Shown piece by piece: positions 52,221-60,692 of a stretch of DNA of 64,000 nt. The position numbers and the translations under genes were made by a program. The stretch covers positions 186,001 through 250,000 of the forward strand of contig NZ_JHUW01000006.1 of the NCBI RefSeq assembly GCF_000619825.1. Reading direction: 5' to 3'. Positions within the stretch are counted from its first letter, which is position 1, and each line of letters starts with the position of its first letter. The stretch is from Prevotella sp. MA2016. Lineage in GTDB: Bacteria; Bacteroidota; Bacteroidia; Bacteroidales; Bacteroidaceae. Under the pieces are notes generated by a model. It was not told the origin of the DNA. It did no database searches and was given only the letters and a program-made list of their open reading frames with translations.

Positions 52221-54413
52221 ATGCAAATATGTGAGAAACAATACCAGTCGCTCAATATCTCCGCTTCTCCGTCCTTTGTCACAGCGCAAGGCCGGGAAAA
52301 TGAGCGACGTGGATGGACTAAGGAGACATACGATGCCAAGAACAGAGAACCGGGGAATCGGTATGACTGGTCAAGAAGTCATCTCAATTTTGAGGTTAAA
52401 AGAGGAAAGAAGATTGGCAAGAAAAAAGGTAAGCCTATCTATGCCCGTCCCACTATCATCCCTCTCGGTACGCAGAAAAAGTCATTGAAAGAGAGATACG
52501 ACGAACGGCTGAAAGAATTAAAGTTCAAGCCGTGGTCGCCCGATGCACCTAACCAGCCAAACACTTGTGTTGATTTTGTGCTCAACGGTGACCATGACCG
52601 CATGACGGAGATTGCTTTCGGCAAACCGATGGATTTTGACTGGCGCGAGGACAATAGTTCCGTCACGTTGGCAGACGATCCAAATCATCCGGGTTACAAG
52701 CAAATCGAAACCTTGGCACTGGAGTATTATAAGTTCCTCTGTCGTAAATTTGGTGAAGAGAACGTACTCGGACTTGAATGTCATTTGGACGAGACTACCC
52801 CACATTTCCATGCCTTGGTGGTTCCTGTAGCTGAGCGGAAGCCTCAAGGCAGGACTGGTGGCTATGACCTCGATCCTGATATTGAGCCAGACGGCAAGGA
52901 GCGCCCCAAGCATATCATAACCCGTCAGTACGAGCGTTTGACCGAGGAAGAGAAACGCTTTTATAAGCCTGCTGTGAAGAAGAAGGTTCCTATGGTCAGC
53001 TATGCCCATTATTTTGGCAAGACCAAGTATCAGGCGTACACATCATATAAACATTGGCATACCATGCTCTACGAGGAAGTCAACAGTAAATGGGGATTGG
53101 CACGAGGTGAAGATACATCGCTGATGACACCAGAAGAGCGCAAAGAACATCGCAAGAAGAGTAAGAGAAAGCTGGAGCAGGAGAGGTTGGAGGCATTAAG
53201 AAAGGCTGACGAAGCAGAACAAAAAGCAGAATCTGCCACTAAGGAGTATGCCATAATTCAAGATAAGCTCCAGCAGGCTGGACGTATACAATCCCTGGTC
53301 GAAGACGACATTCGAGAAGGACGTAAGCAGGTGGCCAAGATAGTCACACAGGTGGAAACTGCCCGCATAGATCTGAGTGATGCCAGAGCAGAGAAGGACA
53401 AGGTTCAAAAGGAGAAAACTGTTTTGGAACAAAGAGTCGAAGAGCTGGTTAATGCTGTCGGCGACCCCAAGGAAGTGGCCGACATGGTGAGTTTCGACAA
53501 AATGGTGTTCGCTTATAACCCAGAGACCAAAGGAGCCATTATCGATAACTTGAAAGCTAATGGCAAACTTAATGTCACCATCATGGATGTCATCACCGCT
53601 GCTTTTGAGGAGATAGACAAAATCAAAGCCCGGAAGATAGGTTTCTTCGATGATCCTAAAGAAGTCAAAAAGAAGCGTGACGCAGACATCAAGTCCGTGA
53701 TGACCGACATGCAGACTATCCTCCGCTGTTTTGCTTCCGTTCACAAAGACGAGTTGACACGCAGAAGTCGCGCTATCGTCAAGCAGGAAATGCGCCAGAA
53801 TGCCATAGCCATCAAGAAGATACACCAATACGATGAGATGGCCAAACGGGGCATTACCATAGATTCCTACGAGAAAGCTAAAGAGAAAGCCGCCAACTAC
53901 GACAACATATCCAACGTACAGGAAACTATCTGGCCAGGGCTCTGGAATGCTGTTCAAGTCATCATCAATCCCCGACTCGACAAATACGTCATGAATGATA
54001 GGGAGAAAGAAATAGTGAGGAAGGCACTCGGCGACAAGCCCAAGGAGCGGCTGACCAATGCAGGATGGATGTTGAAAGCTGTTGATGCGATACGCGACAT
54101 TGCTGTTGGAACCAAGGCCGAAGTCTATCAGATAGGAGCCGAGTCTGCCATAAACTATCTGGTGAAGATGGGCTTGAATCTGGCTGAAGGGGTGGCGGAG
54201 AGAGCCGCAGAGGTTGCTGCTACTACAGCCTGTCTATTCTTTGGCTGTGTTGATGCTGCTACAACTATCTCTCAATCCTGCGGTGGAGGAGGATGTGGCA
54301 ATGAATTGCCAAGGAAGAAGGATGATGAGGACGATTTGGCCTTTGCCCGCAGATGCCATCAGGCAGCAAAGACAATGGTTCTTGGCAGTCACAAACGAGG
54401 CTATCATAGATAG
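52221..54413 (+). CDS. MobV-type relaxase (plasmid recombination/mobilisation protein)
   Basis: 730 aa from the ATG at 52221; a longer in-frame start at 52146 would run through the oriT-like repeat. The relaxase signature is clear: GWTKETYDAKNREPGNRYDWSRSHLNFEV near residue 35 and the metal-binding His cluster HLDETTPHFHALVVP near 187. After about 330 it becomes a long coiled coil (KLEQERLEALRKADEAEQ), then a helical C-terminus. It nicks oriT and leads the strand into a conjugation channel supplied by another element. No coupling protein or T4SS gene is in the window, so the element is mobilisable, not self-transmissible, as far as seen. Confidence 0.92.
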   Translation: MQICEKQYQSLNISASPSFVTAQGRENERRGWTKETYDAKNREPGNRYDWSRSHLNFEVKRGKKIGKKKGKPIYARPTIIPLGTQKKSLKERYDERLKELKFKPWSPDAPNQPNTCVDFVLNGDHDRMTEIAFGKPMDFDWREDNSSVTLADDPNHPGYKQIETLALEYYKFLCRKFGEENVLGLECHLDETTPHFHALVVPVAERKPQGRTGGYDLDPDIEPDGKERPKHIITRQYERLTEEEKRFYKPAVKKKVPMVSYAHYFGKTKYQAYTSYKHWHTMLYEEVNSKWGLARGEDTSLMTPEERKEHRKKSKRKLEQERLEALRKADEAEQKAESATKEYAIIQDKLQQAGRIQSLVEDDIREGRKQVAKIVTQVETARIDLSDARAEKDKVQKEKTVLEQRVEELVNAVGDPKEVADMVSFDKMVFAYNPETKGAIIDNLKANGKLNVTIMDVITAAFEEIDKIKARKIGFFDDPKEVKKKRDADIKSVMTDMQTILRCFASVHKDELTRRSRAIVKQEMRQNAIAIKKIHQYDEMAKRGITIDSYEKAKEKAANYDNISNVQETIWPGLWNAVQVIINPRLDKYVMNDREKEIVRKALGDKPKERLTNAGWMLKAVDAIRDIAVGTKAEVYQIGAESAINYLVKMGLNLAEGVAERAAEVAATTACLFFGCVDAATTISQSCGGGGCGNELPRKKDDEDDLAFARRCHQAAKTMVLGSHKRGYHR

Positions 54414-54610
54414 CCAGATTAGTAATCTTCCTGTAAATAGTGGTATATTAAAGTTGAGTCGGAAAGGAAGATTTCACGGAATCCGTACTGAATACCGAGG
54501 CTACTGATGGCAAAAGTGGTAAGGTACTAATCAACAAGTGATATGGGTTTCATAGGGAAAATCCCCACAACATTTTAGGGAATCCGTCTTTGCTGAATAG
54601 GATATTTCTC

Positions 54611-54641
54611 TTTCAAACCTCACCAAATTACACTAACTTTG
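54611..54641 (+). promoter_or_regulatory. Promoter of the small secreted protein gene
   Basis: TTTC (54611-54614), 19 bp, TAACTTTG (54634-54641): close to consensus. The ATG at 54695 is 53 bp downstream. The rest of the gap 54414-54610 shows no gene. Confidence 0.7.
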
Positions 54642-54694
54642 CACCGTAAACAAGAAACAAATGTCGAACCATTTAAAGAATAGGAGACAAGATT

Positions 54695-55084
54695 ATGAAG
54701 ACAATGAATAAGGTGATCGCAGCCATGATGATGATGGCTATCACAACCGCAATGCCAGCAATGGCCGGTAATAAGAAACATACAAATCACGGCAAGAATA
54801 CAACCGTTGTGGTAGTTACTAACGACAAGAAGGTTTCGCACTTTGACAAGATGAATAATAGAACCTCTCACTTCGATGCTTATAAGAAGCATGCCTATCG
54901 TCCTGACGTGAAGACCTGTACCTTTATGGTGAGCCGTCACGATTCACACAGGAAAGTAGTTGCTAAGGTTGAGCACATGAAGGGCGTTATGGACACCAAG
55001 TGGAATCCTCGTACTCGCGAAGTAACTGTCATCTATGATGCCAAGGTTACATCAGCTCGTCATATCAAGCACTTCATGGCATAG
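54695..55084 (+). CDS. Secreted HMA-fold-like small protein
   Basis: 129 aa with signal peptide (VIAAMMMMAITTAMPAMA). A His/Lys-rich middle (KKHTNHGKN; SHFDAYKKHAYRP) is followed by a C-terminal 65 residues with the beta-alpha-beta pattern of heavy-metal-associated domains (VVAKVEHMKGVMDTKWNPRTREVTVIYDAKVTSARHIKHFM), but without the CxxC metal site. It may bind metal through His or another ligand, or bind none. Own promoter, own hairpin after it; not part of a clear operon. Confidence 0.65.
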   Translation: MKTMNKVIAAMMMMAITTAMPAMAGNKKHTNHGKNTTVVVVTNDKKVSHFDKMNNRTSHFDAYKKHAYRPDVKTCTFMVSRHDSHRKVVAKVEHMKGVMDTKWNPRTREVTVIYDAKVTSARHIKHFMA

Positions 55085-55111
55085 CCATTCTACATACAAT
55101 CCCAAAGAAGT

Positions 55112-55135
55112 CCCGGCTTGCATCTGCAGGTCGGG
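55112..55135 (+). terminator. GC-rich hairpin after the secreted protein gene
   Basis: CCCGGCTTGC and GCAGGTCGGG pair with two G-T wobbles, 28 bp after the stop codon; no T-run follows, so termination is only likely. 55136-55260 has no gene. Confidence 0.5.
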
Positions 55136-55260
55136 CTCTGATTATTAATAAAGTCATGTTTTGGGGGTATAGGAAAAACGTGAGTGGATCTGTTGTTATT
55201 AATAACACATTAGGTTATGAACGAAATGTGTTCTCCACAAATAATAATATCCCTAATAAT

Positions 55261-56466
55261 TTATCGTATCCGCCAGCACCATTTATATTCATCCCAGTAA
55301 AAGGGTTCCTTTGGAAATAGATCTTGATTTATTAATGAGAGAGGTTTTACTGGCAAAACCTCTCTCCAAGTATCTCCTATTTTTTTGTATTGATTAATCT
55401 GGCAATCATTACAACCATAATGAGCTTCTACATAAATAGTCTGCATCTTGTAATTGATGGTCGTATATGCTTTATGAGCTGGACAACAAAGATTAATTCT
55501 TATCCAACAATAAGGTATATCGGATGACACGTCTATAACACACTTCCCTTTGTTGTCTGCTTTATATACCAAGATCTCACCATTATCTTTTCTCTCAATC
55601 TTTTCTACATTGTTGTCAAAATCCACATCATTGTAATATGTGCGATTATCATCTAACGTTACTTCATTAAATAAGAAGCTGTCATTAGCTTGAGTCATTT
55701 TTTGTTCCAATTCCCTACAAATTTGCTCAGACACTTCTTTCCCAAGATAAGCTCTATAGTTCTCACCGTTTTTTGAAGTTCTTATAACAAAGCATGAGCC
55801 TTTGCTAGTCATATAGACAGGAAATAGATTACCATGGCTATCTTCCCATGTAAATTTAGTCTTGATACAGCTGTCAGATTTAGTGGTTACAGTTTTTCGG
55901 GACGAATGTCCCATATTGGTGACTGGATATAAAAAAACGAGAAACCCACCTTCATCACGATGTGTATTACGTAGCATTATTTCTCCATTATTCCATCTGC
56001 ACTTTCCGTAATATCTACCGTCGATTACCTCAGTTCCTTCCTCATATTCTTCTAAATCAGGATTACCGTATTTCTTAGAAATAGAGCTTTTGAGATTGTC
56101 AAAAGTTGCTTTGTCCTGAAGCGAAGTAAAAAGCACGACGTGTGTAATAACAGTTGTCCCATTTTTCTGCTCAAATTGAATATTTAGACCACAAGGAACA
56201 CCACAAAACAACACTCGCTTTATCCCTTCTCTTTCATTGCCGAAATAATCAAATTCTTCAGTTTTTTCTACCATATTCTTAATAATCTCATCTTGATCTA
56301 CTCCTTGCATAGATATTCCAAATAAAGATGGAATGTTTTCCTTTTCTGATAGTTCTGCTCGAGTTTTACTATGACTAGGCCCCCCTTGAACATTGTATAA
56401 TGATACTATCACTGTTGCAAAGATTACAATTACTACGAATATTTTAAAACTCTGTTTCTTCTCCAT
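55261..56466 (-). CDS. Membrane-anchored hypothetical protein
   Basis: 401 aa from the Met at 56466 (MEKKQSFKIFVVIVIFATVIVSLYNVQGG); an earlier Met adds 12 residues overlapping the upstream gene more deeply. One N-terminal anchor, then a periplasmic part with repeated Cys (FCGVPCGLNI; CRWNNGEI; INLCCPAHK; YGCNDCQINQ) that could form disulfides. No family recognised. It overlaps the stop of the small lipoprotein gene by 23 bp and follows the PIF1-like helicase, so it is the third gene of unit A. Confidence 0.6.
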   Translation of the reverse strand: MEKKQSFKIFVVIVIFATVIVSLYNVQGGPSHSKTRAELSEKENIPSLFGISMQGVDQDEIIKNMVEKTEEFDYFGNEREGIKRVLFCGVPCGLNIQFEQKNGTTVITHVVLFTSLQDKATFDNLKSSISKKYGNPDLEEYEEGTEVIDGRYYGKCRWNNGEIMLRNTHRDEGGFLVFLYPVTNMGHSSRKTVTTKSDSCIKTKFTWEDSHGNLFPVYMTSKGSCFVIRTSKNGENYRAYLGKEVSEQICRELEQKMTQANDSFLFNEVTLDDNRTYYNDVDFDNNVEKIERKDNGEILVYKADNKGKCVIDVSSDIPYCWIRINLCCPAHKAYTTINYKMQTIYVEAHYGCNDCQINQYKKIGDTWREVLPVKPLSLINQDLFPKEPFYWDEYKWCWRIR

Positions 56467-56692
56467 AATATCCCTTTTCTTTAGATTGCCTCGTAGTACC
56501 AACGTTGACAGAACTTACGCTTATTCCATTCCCATCACTTTTCACACAGACTGCAGAAATAATTACATGACCTTGAATTGTATCCATGTAATAATCCAAT
56601 TGATAAGCTTTTGGATTAGATTCATGATTACATCCAACACTAGTGATCAAAACCACTACTAACAACAGAACAACAAAAATCTTTTTTCTCAT
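56444..56692 (-). CDS. Small lipoprotein
   Basis: 82 aa. The signal ends in the lipobox LITSVGC (Cys near residue 21). The mature part is 61 aa, beginning NHESNPKAYQLDYYMDT. The next residue after Cys is Asn, not an acidic tract. It lies 12 bp after the helicase gene and overlaps the anchored protein gene by 23 bp. Function unknown. Confidence 0.65.
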   Translation of the reverse strand: MRKKIFVVLLLVVVLITSVGCNHESNPKAYQLDYYMDTIQGHVIISAVCVKSDGNGISVSSVNVGTTRQSKEKGYYGEETEF

Positions 56693-56704
56693 GATCCAAA
56701 CAAT

Positions 56705-58762
56705 TTAAATAGTAATTTTATTAATCCTTCTCCTAAGTTTTAAGCATTCCTTGCCAGAAAGATCTGCCTTCATAAGTGTCTTTCTGAAATCATCGTCAGA
56801 AACATTAGAGTCATTGAATGATAGCATGAGGCTTGCATTTTCTTCATCCTCAGACACTTCGATGGATTTTCCATTCCTTATTGCATCCTTTCTCAGAAGA
56901 CAATAAGCATCAATACACTCTGGACAGATATTAATCAGTTGTTTGCAAATTGAAATATTGGGATTTCCTATCTGAGCATTAACCCTTGCCTCAAAAAGGA
57001 GCAATTTCTTATCAATGGCTTTCTTCTCCTCAGCCTCCTTAGAGGTGTTGATAATCTGATAGTTCATATCAAAAGCCTCGTCGTATCTACATAATTCATA
57101 CAATGCACGTTCCTTGACAAACATCGCCTCCAAACAATTTTTTCTACTCAGTACCATATCTGCATAACCTATAGCCTCTTCATAACGATTACCATACAGA
57201 CAGAAAACTGCATTAAGAAAATTACATGTCATACTGCAATCTTTAAGGAGTTTCACCTTCTTTGTACGTCCCATCAAATTCTTGTCGTCAAGCATTATGT
57301 CGAACATTTTCTTGGCAATTAATGCTGCATTTCTCAGGTCATTTCGTTTTGATTTTGCAACAACCAAGTCTAAACAAACCTTTGCAGCCAAATCATATTC
57401 TTTCTTGGCCAGATGTTTATATACCATTTTGCCGATCTCTATTTCATCGTCAATCATGACTGCATCATTGAAGGAATTGGCAAATGCACGAACTTCAGGA
57501 TTCTGCATGATATGATGTGGCATGATTGGATGACTCAATGTTAAACCCTCTAATGAGCGCATACGGCTGATGGCCACATAAGCCTGTCCTGCTTGGAATG
57601 TACCTCTTGACAGATCAAAATGCATGCGGTCGAACGTCATACCCTGTGACTTGTGAATAGTGATAGCCCAAGCCAACTTGATAGGATATTGAGTGAAAGA
57701 GCCTATAATGGTAGATTCCATCTTGCGAGTGTCGCGATTGTACTGGCTCTCGACATTCTCCCAACTTACCTTATGCACCTCAATCTCACCACCGTTTTCA
57801 AGTCTGACAAGAATCTTATTCTCTTCCAAGGCTGAGACCTTTGCAATCGTTCCATTCATGTAACCAGAATTTGGATTGTTACGACAGAAAATGACTTGTG
57901 CACCAACCTTTAATCTGAGTATTTCTGGAACAGGAGCATCATTATTCTTGAATTCATCCTTTATTTCTGCTCGATACAGGAACTCTTCTTCCTCAATCTC
58001 ATTAAGTTTCTGCTCATTTATCTTCTCTGCCATATAGTTAAATGAGGTAAGGGTTACAGAGAAATCTTCATTATTCTCCTCTGTTCCTACGTGCTTATTA
58101 AGCAAAGCGAGATCTTCTGATTTTACCTCACCATTCCGCATTTTGTTGAGAATCGTTAGAAAATCCTCATCGCTTTGGCGATAAACCTTTTGGAACTCGA
58201 TCTTTGGCAAGTTCATTCTCTTCAGAACGAAAGCCTTGTAGAAAAAAGGGAGTCCTGGCCCATACAGGTCGCGAAGCATTTCTGCATCCGCTGATCCCTG
58301 CTTCACTACTGGAGGAAGTTGGAACAGATCGCCTACAAACACTACCTGCTTTCCACCAAAAGCCATATTGGTTTCAAATGCCATTCTGAGGTATCTGTCC
58401 ATGCCGTCAACCATATCGCTTCTGACCATAGATGCTTCGTCTACAATGATTGTGTCTATTTCCCTTAGAAGCATCTTTTTCTCAGGAAGAACTTCTAATT
58501 TTGTATGTGGTCCCATCGTCTGGAAAGGAAATCCAAAGAATGAGTGCATCGTCTGGCCACCAACAGCTATAGCAGCTATCCCAGTGGGGGCAAGAACTAA
58601 AAAATTCTTGCTGATCTCAGCCTGTATGCGCTTGATGAACGTTGTCTTACCAGTACCGGCCTTACCTGTGATAAAAAGGCAAGTGTTAGTATTTGCTACC
58701 AAGTCGAACGCCTTCTGCTGTTCAACGTTGTTCTTGTCGATTTGAATGTTTAAACTTTCCAT
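56705..58762 (-). CDS. PIF1/RecD-like superfamily 1B helicase with helical tail
   Basis: 685 aa from the Met at 58762 (MESLNIQIDKNNVEQQKAFD); an upstream start at 58882 would run through the promoter. Motifs in order: Walker A ITGKAGTGKTTFIKR near residue 32, Ia VLAPTGIAAIAVGGQTMHSFF near 55, DEAS box TIIVDEASMVRSD near 105, III FVGDLFQLPP near 145, and late motifs IKLAWAITIHKSQGMTFDR and QAYVAISRMRSLEGL (about 355-400). Residues about 440-660 are a helical TPR-like tail (YELCRYDEAFDMNYQIINTSKE). It unwinds DNA in the cytoplasm. It is first in unit A, directly behind promoter copy A. Confidence 0.93.
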   Translation of the reverse strand: MESLNIQIDKNNVEQQKAFDLVANTNTCLFITGKAGTGKTTFIKRIQAEISKNFLVLAPTGIAAIAVGGQTMHSFFGFPFQTMGPHTKLEVLPEKKMLLREIDTIIVDEASMVRSDMVDGMDRYLRMAFETNMAFGGKQVVFVGDLFQLPPVVKQGSADAEMLRDLYGPGLPFFYKAFVLKRMNLPKIEFQKVYRQSDEDFLTILNKMRNGEVKSEDLALLNKHVGTEENNEDFSVTLTSFNYMAEKINEQKLNEIEEEEFLYRAEIKDEFKNNDAPVPEILRLKVGAQVIFCRNNPNSGYMNGTIAKVSALEENKILVRLENGGEIEVHKVSWENVESQYNRDTRKMESTIIGSFTQYPIKLAWAITIHKSQGMTFDRMHFDLSRGTFQAGQAYVAISRMRSLEGLTLSHPIMPHHIMQNPEVRAFANSFNDAVMIDDEIEIGKMVYKHLAKKEYDLAAKVCLDLVVAKSKRNDLRNAALIAKKMFDIMLDDKNLMGRTKKVKLLKDCSMTCNFLNAVFCLYGNRYEEAIGYADMVLSRKNCLEAMFVKERALYELCRYDEAFDMNYQIINTSKEAEEKKAIDKKLLLFEARVNAQIGNPNISICKQLINICPECIDAYCLLRKDAIRNGKSIEVSEDEENASLMLSFNDSNVSDDDFRKTLMKADLSGKECLKLRRRINKITI

Positions 58763-58787
58763 ATTATTTTTTTTGTTTCTACCCTTT

Positions 58788-58813
58788 ATGACAGAACAAG
58801 TCCAAAAGTTACA
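58788..58813 (-). promoter_or_regulatory. Shared promoter-like motif, copy A (PIF1-like unit)
   Basis: On the - strand TGTAAC (58813-58808), exactly 15 bp, then GTCAT (58792-58788), followed by AAAGGGTAGAAACAA. Same arrangement and leader as copies B, C and D. It resembles the ECF sigma-factor -35/-10 pair (TAAC and GTC). The helicase start is 25 bp after GTCAT. Confidence 0.7.
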
Positions 58814-58843
58814 GTATGTCGTTCGATGTTTGCAAAATTTAAC

Positions 58844-58879
58844 AAAAAAGCGGATGGAGTGTTTCACAACAGTCCATCC
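58844..58879 (-). terminator. Terminator before copy A (ends unit B)
   Basis: GGATGGA / TCCATCC stem (58852-58858 with 58873-58879) with loop GTGTTTCACAACAG on the + strand, and a T6 run on the - strand. Its loop nearly matches that of the terminator at 60603. Confidence 0.75.
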
Positions 58880-58938
58880 CATCTTACAACTATGAATATT
58901 ACCTTTATATTATGGCTACAAGTGTTCTATTGTAATTG

Positions 58939-59571
58939 TTAGTTTATTGATGGCCTATCCGAGTATTGGTCAATCAATTTTTGAAACTTTTCCTTATTAT
59001 AACCCATATCATTTGCAATGTTATATAAGAATTCATAAGCTTCCGCTTTGCCAGACATCTTGGTGAGATCATAGCAAGTGAGGAGGATGAACTCTCTTGA
59101 TTTTGTATCTTTGATGGTCAAAACGGTGTCTATTAGCTTGTCTGCGTCTTGATATTTAGGTAAGGCAGCTGTAAGAGTTTCTTTATAATTGCCAATTCCG
59201 AACCAGATGGCTGATTGATATGAAACCATGTAAGCTGCTCCATCAGTTGTCAGGTCGTCATTATAACCAGCGAAGAATGCTATTAAACAGAGAGCCGCTT
59301 CTTTTTGCTCAAAAGTAACGGATGTTGTTTTCTCTAATGGTTCTGTAACCATGCTCATTTCTTTTTCTATTGGTTTTATAGATTCCTTCTTTACCGAAGG
59401 AACTGAACCGGAACTATTTTCTTTGTTTTCTTCACGTTCTCTCTTTAAATAAAGTAATACTCCACCGATTCCTATCCAAAAAAGTGGACCAAATACGCTA
59501 TTACCTTTTGATGCAGCACCTAAGAAAGCCAGTGCGCCAATTACGATAAATACCCAACCTGCTGTTCTCAT
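58939..59571 (-). CDS. Membrane protein with cytoplasmic helical domain
   Basis: 210 aa. Two hydrophobic segments (WVFIVIGALAFLGAAS and VFGPLFWIGIGGVLLYL) at the N-terminus, a charged Lys/Glu/Ser linker (about 45-85), then a helical domain (AALCLIAFFAGYNDDLTTDGAAYMVSYQSAIWFG). The arrangement recalls TerB-like tellurite-resistance folds, but the conserved residues are not certain. It is cotranscribed with the 56-aa membrane miniprotein upstream (16-bp gap), behind promoter copy B. Function unknown. Confidence 0.6.
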   Translation of the reverse strand: MRTAGWVFIVIGALAFLGAASKGNSVFGPLFWIGIGGVLLYLKREREENKENSSGSVPSVKKESIKPIEKEMSMVTEPLEKTTSVTFEQKEAALCLIAFFAGYNDDLTTDGAAYMVSYQSAIWFGIGNYKETLTAALPKYQDADKLIDTVLTIKDTKSREFILLTCYDLTKMSGKAEAYEFLYNIANDMGYNKEKFQKLIDQYSDRPSIN

Positions 59572-59587
59572 AATTCTTTTCTTCTAT

Positions 59588-59758
59588 TTATTTGTTATCT
59601 TCTAGCTTCTTTGAACATGCTACGGCTATAATGCCTACAAGCAAATTAACCAGTGAAAGGACAAAAGCCAGTCCAAAACCAATTTTGCGAGTTCTACCCC
59701 AGCAACCAACTGCGTATGCTAATGATACTGCAATAACTAAGAAAAATATAGTCTCCAT
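59588..59758 (-). CDS. 56-aa membrane miniprotein (unit B)
   Basis: METIFFLVIAVSLAYAVGC, then a polar turn WGRTRKIG, then FGLAFVLSLVNLLVGIIAVAC and SKKLEDNK: two transmembrane helices. It is the first gene behind promoter copy B, with the larger two-helix protein following. The size (56 aa), position and METxxx start match the unit C miniprotein at 60340, although the rest of the sequence differs. Confidence 0.65.
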   Translation of the reverse strand: METIFFLVIAVSLAYAVGCWGRTRKIGFGLAFVLSLVNLLVGIIAVACSKKLEDNK

Positions 59759-59801
59759 AAATCAAAATTTAAATTGTTATTAATGTTTGTTTCTACCCTT
59801 A

Positions 59802-59827
59802 ATGACATATAAAAGCAAAAGGTTAAC
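59802..59827 (-). promoter_or_regulatory. Shared promoter-like motif, copy B
   Basis: GTTAAC (59827-59822), 15 bp, GTCAT (59806-59802), then TAAGGGTAGAAACAA. The leader after it shares ATTAATAACAATTTAAAT with copy C. It drives the miniprotein at 59758. Confidence 0.7.
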
Positions 59828-59843
59828 AGTATAGATGAATTTT

Positions 59844-60290
59844 TTAATTTGATTGTAAAAACAACTCAAAACTCTCAAACACCTTTTCATCCTTATTGGC
59901 AGGGAAAGTCCATACTTTCTTCTGTTTGCCAGATGCTATCACTGTAATCGTTAGTGGTTTGTGCTCCGTGATTGGGGCGTTTAGTCTTACTATTACATTG
60001 ACATCATTTCTTCTGTATATTGATTCAGGGAAATCCGTATTGTAAGTGTTATGTTTAACCAATTCAAATCCTTTATTCTCAAAATATCGGTTAATCCACC
60101 TGGTATGTACGAGAAAATCAAACGGGTATTTCGAACGGAATCCTAATTCTAAGAGGATGGCAAAAAGCAATAGGAAGTAAATAACACCTCCAATAAGTAT
60201 TACTATTATCAACCATGTCCACATCTCGTAATATATGAGAATTCCAAGAAGTCCAAGATGAACTAATGCTAGTATGCACGATTTTCGCAT
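59844..60290 (-). CDS. Hypothetical membrane protein (unit C)
   Basis: 148 aa. Two hydrophobic stretches in the first 55 residues (ILALVHLGLLGILIYYEMW and LIIVILIGGVIYFLLLFAILLELGF), then a soluble alpha/beta part (HTRWINRYFENKGFELVKH, INVIVR-like, TITVIASGKQKKVWTFP). No family recognised. It is downstream of the 56-aa miniprotein of unit C and upstream of promoter copy B, with only 16 bp between its stop and that motif. Confidence 0.6.
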   Translation of the reverse strand: MRKSCILALVHLGLLGILIYYEMWTWLIIVILIGGVIYFLLLFAILLELGFRSKYPFDFLVHTRWINRYFENKGFELVKHNTYNTDFPESIYRRNDVNVIVRLNAPITEHKPLTITVIASGKQKKVWTFPANKDEKVFESFELFLQSN

Positions 60291-60339
60291 TTCCTAGGTG
60301 AATTATCAGTGAATGATACTATAGAATTATCCATTTTCG

Positions 60340-60510
60340 CTAATTAAATATTGAAGCAATGCCACTGATGATGGCTACAAAAAGAAGGAACATAATCACT
60401 CCTAATACTTGTGCCAAGATTGTTGATCCAATAAAACCTAAGAAGCTGTTAGAATGATAGATTTCCTCACCTCTCTTGTTTACCATTGTGTAACGAGTCT
60501 TTGTTTCCAT
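60340..60510 (-). CDS. 56-aa membrane miniprotein (unit C)
   Basis: Begins METKTRYTMVNKRGEEIYH, then one long helix region (FLGFIGSTILAQVLGVIMFLLFVAIISGIASIF). It is the first gene behind promoter copy C, followed after 49 bp by a larger membrane protein, the same layout as unit B. Function unknown. Confidence 0.65.
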   Translation of the reverse strand: METKTRYTMVNKRGEEIYHSNSFLGFIGSTILAQVLGVIMFLLFVAIISGIASIFN

Positions 60511-60555
60511 AACTATGAATATTTAAATTGTTATTAATGCTTGTTTCTACCCTTT

Positions 60556-60581
60556 ATGACAGAAATAATGGAAAGGTTAAC
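60556..60581 (-). promoter_or_regulatory. Shared promoter-like motif, copy C
   Basis: GTTAAC (60581-60576), 15 bp, GTCAT (60560-60556), then AAAGGGTAGAAACAA and ATTAATAACAATTTAAAT. The miniprotein ATG at 60510 is 45 bp downstream of GTCAT. Confidence 0.7.
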
Positions 60582-60602
60582 AACTCATCGTATTCATTTT
60601 CG

Positions 60603-60639
60603 AAAAAAAAGATGGCGTGTTTCTCAACAGACCATCTTT
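60603..60639 (-). terminator. Terminator of the 127-aa gene (unit D)
   Basis: AAAGATGG / CCATCTTT stem with loop CGTGTTTCTCAACAGA and an A/T tract giving T8 on the - strand. Loop nearly identical to the terminator at 58844. Confidence 0.75.
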
Positions 60640-60692
60640 CTAGCGCCGTATGATTTACATACTTATGGAAAGTTATTGTAATTGAGAGTGAG

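Noticed and set aside
53196..53957. 253-aa open frame on the - strand with hydrophobic stretches
   Set aside because: Antisense to the coiled-coil part of the relaxase; hydrophobicity comes from reversing Lys/Glu codons.
54214..54507. 97-aa open frame at the end of the relaxase
   Set aside because: Overlaps the relaxase in another frame and has no signal, homology or promoter; only its last third extends into non-coding DNA.
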